Shown here piece after piece: positions 1-7,685 of a stretch of DNA of 41,836 nt. Made by a program: the position numbers and the translations under genes. Within the stretch, counting starts at the first letter, position 1, and each line of letters opens with the position of its first letter. The notes below the pieces were generated by a model. That model saw nothing but the letters and a program-made list of their open reading frames with translations. It made no database searches and was not told the DNA's origin. The stretch is from Halobacteriales archaeon SW_8_68_21. GTDB lineage: Archaea; Halobacteriota; Halobacteria; Halobacteriales; Haloferacaceae. The stretch covers positions 57,561-99,396 of the forward strand of contig PXST01000048.1 of assembly GCA_003023405.1 (NCBI GenBank), read 5' to 3'.

Positions 1-225
1 TCGACGGTCGGCGTGGCCACGGAGACGATCGCGGCCCGCCCCGGCGTCGACCTCTCGGCGTCGACGGTGCGCCGCGTCCTCTACGAACTCGCTGACGCCG
101 GCCTGCTCGAACGCGTCACCGTCCACCGGAGCGACGGCAAGGGACGCCCGCCGAGCCGGCTCGTGCCGCTCTTCCCGACCGTCGTCTTCCGCGAGCTGTT
201 CGACCGCCGTACCCAGACCGGATAG
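1..225 (+). CDS. Winged-helix DNA-binding protein, 3' fragment
   Basis: This is the C-terminal part of a protein whose reading frame is open to the left edge, so the true start lies outside the window. A GTG at 13 is in frame but probably internal. The visible residues form a winged-helix pattern: a recognition-helix stretch (SASTVRRVLYELADAGLLER) followed by a basic wing containing GKGRPPSRL. That is the usual shape of a haloarchaeal transcription regulator that pairs a DNA-binding helix with a beta wing. The regulated genes cannot be told from this fragment. It ends in TAG and runs in the same direction as the phosphatase gene that follows about 140 bases later. Confidence 0.6.
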   Translation, partial: STVGVATETIAARPGVDLSASTVRRVLYELADAGLLERVTVHRSDGKGRPPSRLVPLFPTVVFRELFDRRTQTG

Positions 226-362
226 CGTCGGTCGGGATCGACTCGATCAACGCACTCGGCCCGGACCGGCCGACTCGGCGCATTTCTTCGAGCACGCGGC
301 GGACCGGTTCTCACTCTCCTATCGAACGGAAGACAGTTGCCGACGAAGCGTCGACTCCCGGT

Positions 363-1046
363 ATGGTTCCGCCCCTCGCGCTCGACATCGACGGCACGCT
401 GACGACGCCGACCGGCCGGATCGACCCGCGGGCGTTCGAGCTGTTGCCCAGGTGGGAGGCCCCGGTCGTGTTCGCCACCGGAAAGGCGTTCCCGTACCCG
501 GTCGCGCTGGCGCACTTCCTCGGCCGCGAGGAGACGGTGATCGCGGAGAACGGCGGCGTCGCGTACGTCGACGGCGAGGCGACGACGGTCGGCGACCCGG
601 ACGCGGCGCGGGCCGTCGTCGAGGCGTTCCGCGAGCACGGCGGCGAGGTCGGGTGGGACGACGGCGACGCGGTGAACCGCTGGCGCGAGACGGAGGTCGC
701 GCTGTCGCCGGACGCCGACGAGGCGCTCTTACGCGAGGTCGCCGCGGCCGCGGGCGGCGACGTGGAAGTCGTCGACACCGGCTACGCCTACCACGTCAAG
801 TCGGTCGACGTGAGCAAGGGCCGGGCGCTCGAAGCCGTCGCCGACGCGCTCGGACTCGACCCCGCCGCGTTCGTCGCGGTCGGCGACAGCGAGAACGACA
901 TCTCGACGTTCGGCGTCGCCGGCGAGTCGTACGCCGTCGCCAACGCGGACGACGCCGCCTGCGAGGCGGCGAACGATGTGTTAGACGAGGGGTACATGGA
1001 CGGGACGGTCTCCGTCCTCGCGAAACTGCGCGAGCGCGCAGAGTAG
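363..1046 (+). CDS. Phosphoglycolate phosphatase, archaeal HAD type
   Basis: The protein is 227 residues and belongs to the haloacid dehalogenase superfamily. The first HAD motif DIDGT (nucleophile Asp8, acid Asp10) stands at the N-terminus, a Lys follows in the YHVKSVDVSKG stretch, and the last motif is GDSENDIS. The cap follows motif one, as in the archaeal type IIB enzymes (TA0175 type) that remove phosphate from 2-phosphoglycolate in the cytoplasm. Its length matches that family (about 225 residues). ATG 363 is the only good start. Substrate preference inside the HAD superfamily cannot be read from motifs, so a related sugar phosphatase activity is possible. Confidence 0.85.
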   Translation: MVPPLALDIDGTLTTPTGRIDPRAFELLPRWEAPVVFATGKAFPYPVALAHFLGREETVIAENGGVAYVDGEATTVGDPDAARAVVEAFREHGGEVGWDDGDAVNRWRETEVALSPDADEALLREVAAAAGGDVEVVDTGYAYHVKSVDVSKGRALEAVADALGLDPAAFVAVGDSENDISTFGVAGESYAVANADDAACEAANDVLDEGYMDGTVSVLAKLRERAE

Positions 1047-1064
1047 CGGGACCGACTCCTCCCG

Positions 1065-1349
1065 TCACTGCCCATCGTACGGATACCGCGCCGTCGAGCC
1101 GCACTCCAGACACCGGACGACCACGCGGCCGGACCGCGTCCGCACGCGGCTCGTCTTCCCGGGACGGAGGTAGACGGCGCAGCCGTCGCAGGCGTGTCTG
1201 GAGAGTTCCGACGGGACCCCACAGCGGTTCCGTTCGGCGATCCGGCGCGCGCGGGCGACGTACCGGCGGGCGCGGTCGTACTCGTCGTCGACGACCGCCT
1301 CGCGGGCGAGCGCGAACAGCCGCTCGATCCGCTCCGTCGGGACGCCCAT
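1065..1349 (-). CDS. rnp4: Ribonuclease P protein component 4 (Rpp21/Rpr2)
   Basis: This 94-residue protein has an N-terminal helical half (a lengthened RIERLF and YDRARRYVARARRIAE pattern) and a C-terminal zinc ribbon with Cys54, Cys57, Cys80 and Cys83. This is the Rpp21/Rpr2 architecture of an archaeal RNase P subunit, which binds the catalytic RNA and helps 5' maturation of tRNA. Length and the spacing of the two CxxC pairs fit the family. A CTTTTG box at about 1371-1380 on the minus strand suggests a leaderless transcript from the ATG at 1349. It converges with the phosphatase gene, with only 18 bases between the stops. Confidence 0.88.
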   Translation of the reverse strand: MGVPTERIERLFALAREAVVDDEYDRARRYVARARRIAERNRCGVPSELSRHACDGCAVYLRPGKTSRVRTRSGRVVVRCLECGSTARYPYDGQ

Positions 1350-1426
1350 GTGACGTGAGCCGAGACGCGCCCCAAAAGACGTTGCTATCCGCCGTCCGTC
1401 CCGCGACCCAGCGGGCCACTCTCACC

Positions 1427-1500
1427 TCGGACCGCGATCCGTCCGTACTCCCCCTCTCCGACCGCGATCCGTCCGTACCTCCCCCTCCGACCGCGACCCG
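1427..1500. repeat. Imperfect ~30-bp tandem repeat upstream of trm112
   Basis: The unit ACCGCGATCCGTCCGTAC plus a C/T-rich tail begins at 1431 and again at 1461, with a degraded third start at 1490 (ACCGCGACCCG). The array sits between the divergent rnp4 and trm112 promoters and stops just before the trm112 TATA box. It may be a plain minisatellite or repeated binding sites; nothing here decides. Confidence 0.7.
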
Positions 1501-1505
1501 CACGC

Positions 1506-1513
1506 TTTTTTAT
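1506..1513 (+). promoter_or_regulatory. TATA box of trm112
   Basis: A T-rich box (TTTTTTAT) is centred about 26 bases before ATG 1536. This spacing implies a leaderless transcript starting at or next to the start codon, the common arrangement in haloarchaea, and supports this start over the internal Met at codon 6. Confidence 0.6.
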
Positions 1514-1535
1514 CGGCCCAATCCAACCAGGCGGT

Positions 1536-1730
1536 ATGGAAGAATCCCTGATGGACGTGATCTGCTGCCCGCTCGACAAGGCGGCCCTCGACCTCGACGT
1601 CGACGACGAGGACGACGAGGAGGTCCTCGCCGGTACGCTCACCTGTACGGAGTGTAGCGAGACCTATCCGATCGAAGACGGGATCCCGAACCTCCTCCCG
1701 CCGGACATGCGCGAGGAGGCGGCGGCGTAG
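1536..1730 (+). CDS. Trm112-like methyltransferase activator
   Basis: This 64-residue zinc-ribbon protein has the Trm112 signature: an N-terminal SLMDVICCPLDK block with Cys10 and Cys11, then CTEC (Cys37, Cys40) and the closing YPIEDGIPNLLP block. In archaea Trm112 binds and stabilises several SAM-dependent methyltransferases that modify tRNA, rRNA and release factor. Length and motif order match the family. An acidic insert (DVDDEDDEEV, about residues 21-30) between the Cys pairs is typical of halophilic adaptation. The ATG at 1536 places the family start correctly and has a TATA box at leaderless distance. Confidence 0.9.
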   Translation: MEESLMDVICCPLDKAALDLDVDDEDDEEVLAGTLTCTECSETYPIEDGIPNLLPPDMREEAAA

Positions 1731-1834
1731 CGGCCGGTTCGGGCGGTCGCCGCCGGGACGATTCCGTCTGCGTCGCCGGCGGGAACCCCTCGCCCGTGTG
1801 AATCTTTTTCTAATACGGGGTCGTGGTCTCCACC

Positions 1835-2416
1835 GTGCCGACACTCGACGTCGAACTGAACGGGGAGGCGGTCCACGACATCGACGCGCCGGACGCGTTC
1901 GCGACGGACGGACCGTTTCCGGTCGTGCTCGACAACAGCGGACGCTCGACGCACGTTCACCTCCACTTCGACGACGAACTCGACCGGGTGACCGCGGTCG
2001 ACGAGGTCAACCACTTCGTCCCCGACGAGGGAACCCGTCACGTCCACGTCTCCATCGCCGACGTCGACGAGTCGGTCCGCGGCAAGCTGAAGCTCGTCAC
2101 CGGATACGGCTCGAACACGAGCTACGTCGACGTGCGGATCGAACCGTCGGCCGAGACTCCCGAGAAGCCGGTCGCCGTCGACGAGACGCTTTCTGCGCCC
2201 CCGGAGCGCAGTCCCGACCCCCCGCCCGCGCAGCGCGTGGTGAACGCGCTCGACCGCCTCGTCCAGCGTGGCGGTATCGCCGGCGCGGTCCTCGGATTTC
2301 TTGCGGTCGCCGCCGGCGTCGCGCTCGCGCTCGCCGTCGACAGCGTCGTCGTCTGGTTCGCGGTAGGACTCGCGCTGACGGTCGCGTTCGGCGCGGTGCT
2401 GATCGCGGTGGCGTGA
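1835..2416 (+). CDS. Conserved haloarchaeal membrane-anchored protein
   Basis: The product is about 193 residues. The first ~110 residues look like a beta-rich soluble domain (LDVELNGEAVHDI, THVHLHFDDEL and RHVHVSIADVDESV stretches), followed by a Pro-rich linker and two closely spaced hydrophobic helices at the C-terminus (GGIAGAVLGFLAVAAG and VVVWFAVGLALTVAFGAVLI). I recall similar haloarchaeal proteins under a DUF7524-like label but cannot confirm it. The frame is open from a GTG at 1823; I prefer the GTG at 1835 because the TTTTTCTAAT box at about 1805-1814 lies about 27 bases upstream. No function is assigned. Confidence 0.65.
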   Translation: MPTLDVELNGEAVHDIDAPDAFATDGPFPVVLDNSGRSTHVHLHFDDELDRVTAVDEVNHFVPDEGTRHVHVSIADVDESVRGKLKLVTGYGSNTSYVDVRIEPSAETPEKPVAVDETLSAPPERSPDPPPAQRVVNALDRLVQRGGIAGAVLGFLAVAAGVALALAVDSVVVWFAVGLALTVAFGAVLIAVA

Positions 2417-2495
2417 GCCGATGTTTCTCCCGTCTGCTCCGCGAGCGTCGATCCGGATCCGCGCGCTTTTAAGCGTCCCGGCGGAACGGCAGGTC

Positions 2496-2684
2496 ATGAG
2501 CTTCGAGAAGGAAGACGAGGTCGTGTTCCACGACAAACACAGCGAGTACGACGGCGAGTCGGGCACGATCACGCAGGTGATGGAGACGATGTTCGGCGAC
2601 GCGACGTACACGGTCAGCTTCGAGGACGGTCAGGAGACGGGCGTCCCGGAGGACGCGCTCGACGCCGTCGAGAGCGAGGAGTAA
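2496..2684 (+). CDS. Small DUF1918-like SH3-fold protein
   Basis: The protein has 62 residues and reads as a small beta barrel: EDEVVFHDKHSEYDGESGTI, then ATYTVSFEDGQETGVPEDAL. The DGxxGTI and YTVSFEDGQ patterns resemble DUF1918 or KOW-like small barrels common in haloarchaea. A longer in-frame ORF begins at 2421, but ATG 2496 is preferred because a CTTTTAAG box at about 2466-2473 is at leaderless distance and the extra N-terminus looks like untranslated leader. Function is unknown; proteins of this shape often bind nucleic acid, which here is only inference. Confidence 0.75.
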   Translation: MSFEKEDEVVFHDKHSEYDGESGTITQVMETMFGDATYTVSFEDGQETGVPEDALDAVESEE

Positions 2685-2704
2685 CGCCGCCCACCCGTTT
2701 TCGC

Positions 2705-3148
2705 ATGCCGAAAGTCCCTTTCCACTACGTCGACCTCCGCGCGTTCTCGTACGCCACCGAGGACGAAAAACGCGTCGAGCAGGCGCTTTACACCCTCCTC
2801 CCGGAGGACGTCGAGCTCGACCGCGCCGAGAACGTAGGCCATCACGGGGACCGGATCGTCGTGTTCTCGGCGCGCGTCGAGACCGCGGACGAGATGCGAC
2901 ACGTACTCGACCGGCTCTCCGAACTGGAGGACCTCGACCGCGTCCTCGATGAGCTCGACGAGCGGGTCGACGACAACTGCGCGCTCTTCCTCCGCCTCGA
3001 CAAGCAGGCGGCGTTCCGCGGGAACGTCCGGCTCGGTCCCGGACTCACCGTCCGCACGAAAGTCGAGGCGTACCCCGCAAAAAAGGAGACGGCCGTCGCC
3101 AACGCCCGCGAGACGCTCTCGCGACTGGCCGACGGCGAAGGCGACTGA
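2705..3148 (+). CDS. RNA-binding protein, exosome-associated family (COG1325 type)
   Basis: This 147-residue protein begins MPKVPFHYVDLRAFSYATED and continues into an ALYTLLPEDVEL block, then GHHGDRIVVFSARVET and the C-terminal LFLRLDKQAAFRGNVRLG stretch. This is the archaeal RNA-binding family described as a predicted exosome subunit or ribosomal-protein-like RNA binder. It starts 20 bases after the preceding small gene and may be cotranscribed with it. Its partners in the cell are inferred from the family, not from this locus. Confidence 0.8.
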   Translation: MPKVPFHYVDLRAFSYATEDEKRVEQALYTLLPEDVELDRAENVGHHGDRIVVFSARVETADEMRHVLDRLSELEDLDRVLDELDERVDDNCALFLRLDKQAAFRGNVRLGPGLTVRTKVEAYPAKKETAVANARETLSRLADGEGD

Positions 3149-3218
3149 ACGGCGACGGCGTCGCGTTCGAACCCCACCCGCGGCGTGACTTTTTCACCCG
3201 GCCCGCCGATGAGCAGCT

Positions 3219-4667
3219 ATGACCGATCCGTTCGTGGTCGTCGGCGCTGACGCGGCGGGGTTGAGTGCGGCCAGCAAGTTCCGCCGCGAGGCTTCCGACC
3301 GCGAGGTCGTCGTCTTCGAGAAGGGGCGGTGGATCTCATACGCCTACTGCGGGATGCCCTACTTCGTCGCCGGCTACGTCGACCGCATGTCGGACCTGTT
3401 GTCGCTGTCGCCGGGCGAGGTCGACGAGCGCGGAATCGACCTCCGGCGCGGCCGCGAGGTCGTCGCCGTCGACCCCGACGCGAAGCGCGTCACCGTTGAG
3501 ACCGCCGCCGGCGACCGCTCCGAACAGCCGTACGACGACCTGCTCGTCGCTACCGGCGCGCGGGCGACCACCGGTCCCTTCGACGTGCGCGGCGTCGACG
3601 GCGCGTTCACCCTCCACGACATGGACGCGGCGGCCGCCATCGACGCGTACGTGGCCGACCCGGAGGCGTACGACCCCGAACGCGCCGACGTGAGCGCGGT
3701 CGACCGTGAGCGCGCCGACCGCAACGCGACGATGTCCGCGCCCGAGACCGCCGCGGTCGTCGGCGGGGGGTACGTCGGCGTCGAGGTCGCCGAGGCGCTC
3801 GCGGAGCGCGGCCTCGACGTCCGCGTGTTTCACCGCTCCGGGCACCTCCTCTCGCCGTTCGGCGAGACGGTCGGGACCCGCGTCGAGGAGGCGCTCGAAG
3901 CGGAGGGCGTCACCGTCCACACCGACACCCCGGTAGAGGCGCTCGTCGGCGACGACCGGATCGAGGCGGTCGAGGTCGGCGGCGAGACCGACGGCGCGTC
4001 CCCGGAGCGCATCCCCGTCGACATGGCGGTCGTCGGCGTCGGCATCCGGCCGAACGCGGACCTCCTCGACGGCACCGGCGTCGACCTCGGGCCGGGCGGG
4101 GCGATCCGGGTCGACGACCACGGCCGGACGAGCCTCCCGGACGTGTACGCCGCGGGCGACTGCGCGACCGCGCGCCACGCCGTGACCGGCGAACCGGACT
4201 GGACCCCGCTCGGACTCACCGCGAACCGCGCCGGACGCGCGATCGGCGCGACGGTCGGGGGCGACCCGACGCCCGTCGGCGACATCGCGGGCACCGCGGC
4301 CGTGAAGGCGTTCGACACGGAGGCCGCTCGCGTCGGCCTGCTCGACCCCGAGGCGGCGGTAGAGGCTGGGTTCGCTCCGGTCAGCGAGACGGTGACCGCC
4401 GGGTCGCGCTCCGGCTACTACCCGGGCGCGGCCGAGACCGACGTGACGCTCGTCGCCGACCGCGACACGGGGCGACTCCTCGGCGGGAGCGTGGCCGGCA
4501 CCGACCGCGCCGCGGTCCGGATCGACACGCTCGCGACCGCGATCGAGGCGGACATGACCGTCGCCGAGGTCGAGCGGCTGGACCTCGCGTACGCGCCGCC
4601 GTTCAGCCCGGTGTGGGACCCGATACTCGTCGCCGCGAAGGTGCTGAACGGAACGCTCGACGGCTGA
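3219..4667 (+). CDS. CoA-disulfide reductase / NADH oxidase family flavoprotein
   Basis: The 482-residue protein is a pyridine nucleotide-disulfide oxidoreductase. It has an N-terminal FAD-binding segment (FVVVGADAAGLSAA), a single redox cysteine in SYAYCGMPYF (Cys44), a central NAD(P)-binding GGGYVGVEVAEAL motif, the FAD-contacting DVYAAGDCA block and a C-terminal dimerisation domain. One active-site Cys near the N-terminus, instead of a CxxxxC pair, is typical of CoA-disulfide reductases and NADH oxidases. It would act in the cytoplasm with NAD(P)H. The substrate is not certain; haloarchaea also use gamma-glutamylcysteine disulfide, whose reductase is a different subfamily. It stands alone, followed by a convergent gene. 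Confidence 0.85.
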   Translation: MTDPFVVVGADAAGLSAASKFRREASDREVVVFEKGRWISYAYCGMPYFVAGYVDRMSDLLSLSPGEVDERGIDLRRGREVVAVDPDAKRVTVETAAGDRSEQPYDDLLVATGARATTGPFDVRGVDGAFTLHDMDAAAAIDAYVADPEAYDPERADVSAVDRERADRNATMSAPETAAVVGGGYVGVEVAEALAERGLDVRVFHRSGHLLSPFGETVGTRVEEALEAEGVTVHTDTPVEALVGDDRIEAVEVGGETDGASPERIPVDMAVVGVGIRPNADLLDGTGVDLGPGGAIRVDDHGRTSLPDVYAAGDCATARHAVTGEPDWTPLGLTANRAGRAIGATVGGDPTPVGDIAGTAAVKAFDTEAARVGLLDPEAAVEAGFAPVSETVTAGSRSGYYPGAAETDVTLVADRDTGRLLGGSVAGTDRAAVRIDTLATAIEADMTVAEVERLDLAYAPPFSPVWDPILVAAKVLNGTLDG

Positions 4668-4693
4668 TCGAGCTGGTGCCTGTCGCGGTCGGG

Positions 4694-5047
4694 TCAGTCG
4701 GACGACCGACCCATTACGTGGCCGATCACCGCGGCCGCGACGCCGAGCGCGAACGCGGCGGCGACCGCGACGCCGAGCGGTTCGGCGACCGCGAGGAGGG
4801 CGGGGCCGCCGGTCGCGAACGGCGAGGCGTACGGCGTCGGTCCGGCCGCCCGGAGCAGGGTCCCAGTCAGGGGACCGTAGGCGAGCAGCACCGTCGCGAG
4901 GACGCCGCCGCCGGTCGCGGCGAACCCGAACGCGCCGACCGCCGTCACCGCTGCGAGGACGCCGGCGGTCGTCGACGCGCCGACGCCGGTCGCGGCGGTC
5001 GCGTCGAAGGCGACGTACGACAGCGCGAACCCGACCGCACTCCACAC
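4694..5047 (-). CDS. Small integral membrane protein
   Basis: The 117-residue reading frame is almost all hydrophobic, with about four membrane segments (for example GVLAAVTAVGAFGFAATGGG and LGVAVAAAFALGVAAAVIGH). It lies directly downstream of coaD and ends 26 bases from the convergent flavoprotein gene. The only usable start in frame is GTG 5047, but the frame stays open upstream through coaD and the preceding codons (RRDDERGFERATV) look like real protein. An ATG at 5091 overlaps the coaD stop as ATGA but is in another frame, so a one-base frameshift near the start is possible. Function is unknown. Confidence 0.5.
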   Translation of the reverse strand: MWSAVGFALSYVAFDATAATGVGASTTAGVLAAVTAVGAFGFAATGGGVLATVLLAYGPLTGTLLRAAGPTPYASPFATGGPALLAVAEPLGVAVAAAFALGVAAAVIGHVMGRSSD

Positions 5048-5087
5048 CGTCGCGCGCTCGAAGCCGCGCTCGTCGTCTCGCCGCCCG

Positions 5088-5582
5088 TCATTCCGGCCGA
5101 GTCGCGCCCCGCCCCTCGCGGTCGGGCGTGAGGTTGCCGTGTTCGTCGATCTCGCCCGCGGCGATCCGCGTCGAGGAAATCCGCTCGCCGTCCTCGGCCG
5201 CGACGTGGTCGACGATCACCAGTTCGAGGGGGTCGCGGCCGCGCTCGGCACGGATCTCGTTTATTCGCTCGCCGCCGCCGCGCGTCTCCGGGGAGACGAC
5301 GAGCGCATCGAACTCCGGCTCGACCGCGATGCCGGTCGGTTCGGTCAGCTTTCGGATCTCGTACTCGCGGTCGTACTCCTCGGCCCGCGGGGCCAGCTCC
5401 GCTTTTAGGTCGCGCTCGCGCTGCTCGTAGGGGCGCACGTACCGCTCGACGCGTCGGGTGTCCGGCGCGAGGTCGTCGGCGGTGAGTCCGACGGTGACGT
5501 CACCCAGCTCGAACGCCCGTTCGAACAGCTTACGGTGGCCGTCGTGAACGGGGTCGAACGTACCACCCAGCGCGACGTTCAT
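5088..5582 (-). CDS. coaD: Phosphopantetheine adenylyltransferase, archaeal type
   Basis: The 164-residue protein is a nucleotidyltransferase with the HxGH motif in GGTFDPVHDGH (His13, His16) near the N-terminus and the ISSTRIAAGEID motif near the C-terminus. It transfers AMP from ATP to 4'-phosphopantetheine, the penultimate step of coenzyme A synthesis. Archaeal and eukaryotic PPATs are diverged from bacterial CoaD but keep these motifs, and the length is normal. Start ATG 5582 puts the GTFD motif at its usual position. The downstream membrane-protein gene overlaps or nearly overlaps its stop. Confidence 0.88.
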   Translation of the reverse strand: MNVALGGTFDPVHDGHRKLFERAFELGDVTVGLTADDLAPDTRRVERYVRPYEQRERDLKAELAPRAEEYDREYEIRKLTEPTGIAVEPEFDALVVSPETRGGGERINEIRAERGRDPLELVIVDHVAAEDGERISSTRIAAGEIDEHGNLTPDREGRGATRPE

Positions 5583-5662
5583 GCCTCTCCGTTGCGGGGG
5601 TCGGACTTAAAACGTCCCGAACCGTGGTCGGGACGACGCGAGACCGGACCGGTGGGCCCGAC

Positions 5663-6262
5663 TCAGTTCTCGGAGTCGTCCGCGTCACCGCCTTCGTCGT
5701 CGTCGGCCGCGCCGTCCTCGTCGGCGTCGACTCTGTTCTCACCCGTCTCGTCGTCTCCGCCGTCGACGGAGATCTGGACCGGTTCCGCGTCGCCGTCCGG
5801 CGACTCGCCACCGAGCCGCCGGTCGAGGTTGAAGACGGCGTTCAGCTCCGCCTGAACGTCGCCGACGACGCCGCGGACCAGGTCGCTCGGCGCGATGGCC
5901 TCGTACTCGTATGGGTTGTTGCCCGCGCCCTCGGCCTTCCGCTTGCCGCGCTCGACGGTGCCCTCGTCGTGGAGTTCGGCGAGCGCCTCGCGGACGGTGC
6001 TGGGGTAGAGTCCGGTGCCGTCGGCGACCTCGTCGCTCGTACTTTTCGGGTTGTCCCGGAGGTAGACGTAGATGCGCGCTCGGGTCTCCGTGTCGAGGAC
6101 CCAAGCGAGCAGGTCGACGACGTTGTCGTCAAACCCCTTCACTGCCCTGTCGGCCCCCTCGCCGAGCCGCTCTTTGGTCTTCCGCAGCTCCTCGCGGGTC
6201 CGTTCCGTCGGCGACTCCTCGGCGTCGTCTTCGGGGTCCGCAGGTGAATCGTCCGTGGTCAT
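5663..6262 (-). CDS. Winged-helix transcriptional regulator
   Basis: The 199-residue protein has an acidic N-terminus, a winged helix-turn-helix (about residues 50-110: VDLLAWVLDTETRARIYVYL, then TSDEVADGTGLYPSTVREAL) and a very acidic C-terminal tail. The core is a haloarchaeal regulator fold related to GntR/PadR-like wings. It probably binds its own or neighbouring promoters. The frame is open to an ATG at 6280, but 6262 is chosen because a CTTTTG box near 6286-6296 lies at leaderless distance. I do not recognise a named homologue with certainty. Upstream DNA holds an 18-bp tandem repeat. Confidence 0.75.
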   Translation of the reverse strand: MTTDDSPADPEDDAEESPTERTREELRKTKERLGEGADRAVKGFDDNVVDLLAWVLDTETRARIYVYLRDNPKSTSDEVADGTGLYPSTVREALAELHDEGTVERGKRKAEGAGNNPYEYEAIAPSDLVRGVVGDVQAELNAVFNLDRRLGGESPDGDAEPVQISVDGGDDETGENRVDADEDGAADDDEGGDADDSEN

Positions 6263-6344
6263 GTCGGAAACTGGAGCCACGCGGGCAAAAGGGTTTCTCG
6301 TCGCTTTCGTTCCGACGAAACGCGTCTGGGGGCGGGTCGACCGC

Positions 6345-6470
6345 GCTGACCGCGCAATCCACGCCGATCACGCCATCCGCGCCGATCACGCCATCCACGC
6401 CGATCACGCCATCCACGCCGATCACGCCATCCACGCCGACCGCGTCATCCACGCCGACCATGCCATCCGC
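6345..6470. repeat. Seven-copy 18-bp tandem repeat
   Basis: Seven contiguous 18-base units run from 6345. Unit two onward is GCCGATCACGCCATCCRC, and units three, four and five are identical. The first, sixth and seventh units carry substitutions. The array lies between the regulator promoter and the end of gshA. It is open in several frames, on the minus strand giving a Gly-Val-Asp-Gly-Val-Ile type repeat, but no plausible gene uses it. Confidence 0.95.
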
Positions 6471-6500
6471 GCCCTCTCTGGCGCTCCTGACCATCCGGCG

Positions 6501-7542
6501 TCAGGTCTCCACCAGAAGATCCGCGCACAGCGCGTCGACGCCCGACGCCTCGCGGATCCGGCGCTGACGCGCGGCACCGCTCTCCGACTCGTACACCTCG
6601 CGGATCCCGTCGATTCCGAGCCGGTCGCACTCCGCGTCGACGATCTCCCCGAGCGGGGTCGTCCCCTCGCCGTCCCGGTCGACGAACGCGGCGTCGTGGC
6701 CGTTCCGGATCGCGCGCCACTTGTTCTGGTCGAGGAGCTCGCGGCGCAGCGCTGGCGGCGACTCGCCGTCCTCGTACCGCTCGGCGTAGTCGACGACCAA
6801 GGCGTGAACGTACTCGGCCAGCGCGAGGCTGACCTCGGGGTCGCGCTGCGCGTCGGGCGCGCGCACCTCCACGGTGCCGTGGCCGGTGTGCGGGCGCACG
6901 TCGAACCACAGCTCCCCGCGGTCCGCGATGGAGTCCGTCTCGACCATCCGGCGCTCGAAGGCGTGGAACGCGTCGAAGTCGTCGAACGCCGACGGAACGC
7001 CGGTGTTCGGGAGGTTCTCGAAGATCTTCGCCCGAGCCGAAGCGAGCCCCGTGTCGAACCCGTTCCAGAACGGGGAGTTGGCCGATACGGCGAGCAGGAC
7101 GGGGCAGTGCCATCGGAGGCGGTTCGCGATCCACACGGCCTTGTCCGCGTCGTCGACGCCGACGTGGACGTGGAGTCCGGCGGTCGTGTTCCGGTGTTGC
7201 GGGTACTGAATTCGGTCCAGCTGGGCCTGATACCGCGGCTTCCGAACGTGATCGAGTTCGCGCCACTTCGCGACCGGGTGGAGGCCCGCCGAGCGCCTCT
7301 CGGACCGTCGCGAGCGCGTCCCCCGCGTTCGCCGGATCCTCGATGGTCTCCGTCTGTACCTCGATGGTACATTCGAACAGCTCGTGGTCGAACCCCTCCG
7401 GCACCGCCGCGGGCGGGTCGCGGCCGTAGACGAGGTCGTCGGTCCCGGAGGTCGGGCGGCCCTCGGCGTCGACAATGTAGAACTCCTCCTCGATGCCGAG
7501 CGTCCCCATCCGGGAGAACGCCTCTCGCGAGCCCAGTTCCAT
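6501..7542 (-). pseudogene. gshA: Glutamate-cysteine ligase (gamma-glutamylcysteine synthetase), frameshifted
   Basis: The N-terminal part (from ATG 7542, with [10 protein letters not shown]) and the C-terminal part (from [14 protein letters not shown] through [20 protein letters not shown] and [15 protein letters not shown] to the stop) are in different frames. Both match haloarchaeal gamma-glutamylcysteine ligase, which makes the main low-molecular-weight thiol of these organisms from glutamate and cysteine. The family has about 14-16 residues between ...VREAL and AGLHP that are missing here. The break lies near 7284-7298, so this is an out-of-frame deletion of roughly 40-50 bases. Flanking codons show no decay. 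The gene is inactive as written, or the assembly has collapsed here. Family comparison is from memory. Confidence 0.8.
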
Positions 7543-7567
7543 TACCGTCTCGTACCGGTCGCTCGGT

Positions 7568-7575
7568 CTTATAAG
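7568..7575 (-). promoter_or_regulatory. TATA box of gshA
   Basis: CTTATAAG, itself palindromic, lies about 29 bases before the gshA ATG at 7542, consistent with leaderless transcription. The intact promoter suggests that the gene was functional until recently. Confidence 0.6.
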
Positions 7576-7685
7576 AATTGGAAGCCGGAAGGCGCTGAGA
7601 TGACGGTGGTTCGTTCGGCCTCAAGCCGCACTCTCGGCCGCGTTTCGCCACAAAGCGTTTGTCACGGCGTCCGGTATCGACGGCC

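Noticed and set aside
452-1657. Long Arg-rich ORFs overlapping GC-rich genes throughout the window.
   Set aside because: They are shadow frames caused by high third-position GC; the functional frame in each place has family motifs.
6345-6470. CRISPR-like array.
   Set aside because: The units are contiguous with no spacers, so it is a minisatellite. No other CRISPR-like pattern was seen.
6129-6494. Minus-strand 121-codon ORF encoding a Gly-Val-Asp-Gly-Val-Ile repeat.
   Set aside because: It is the translation of the 18-bp array and overlaps the start of the regulator gene; there is no independent sign of coding.
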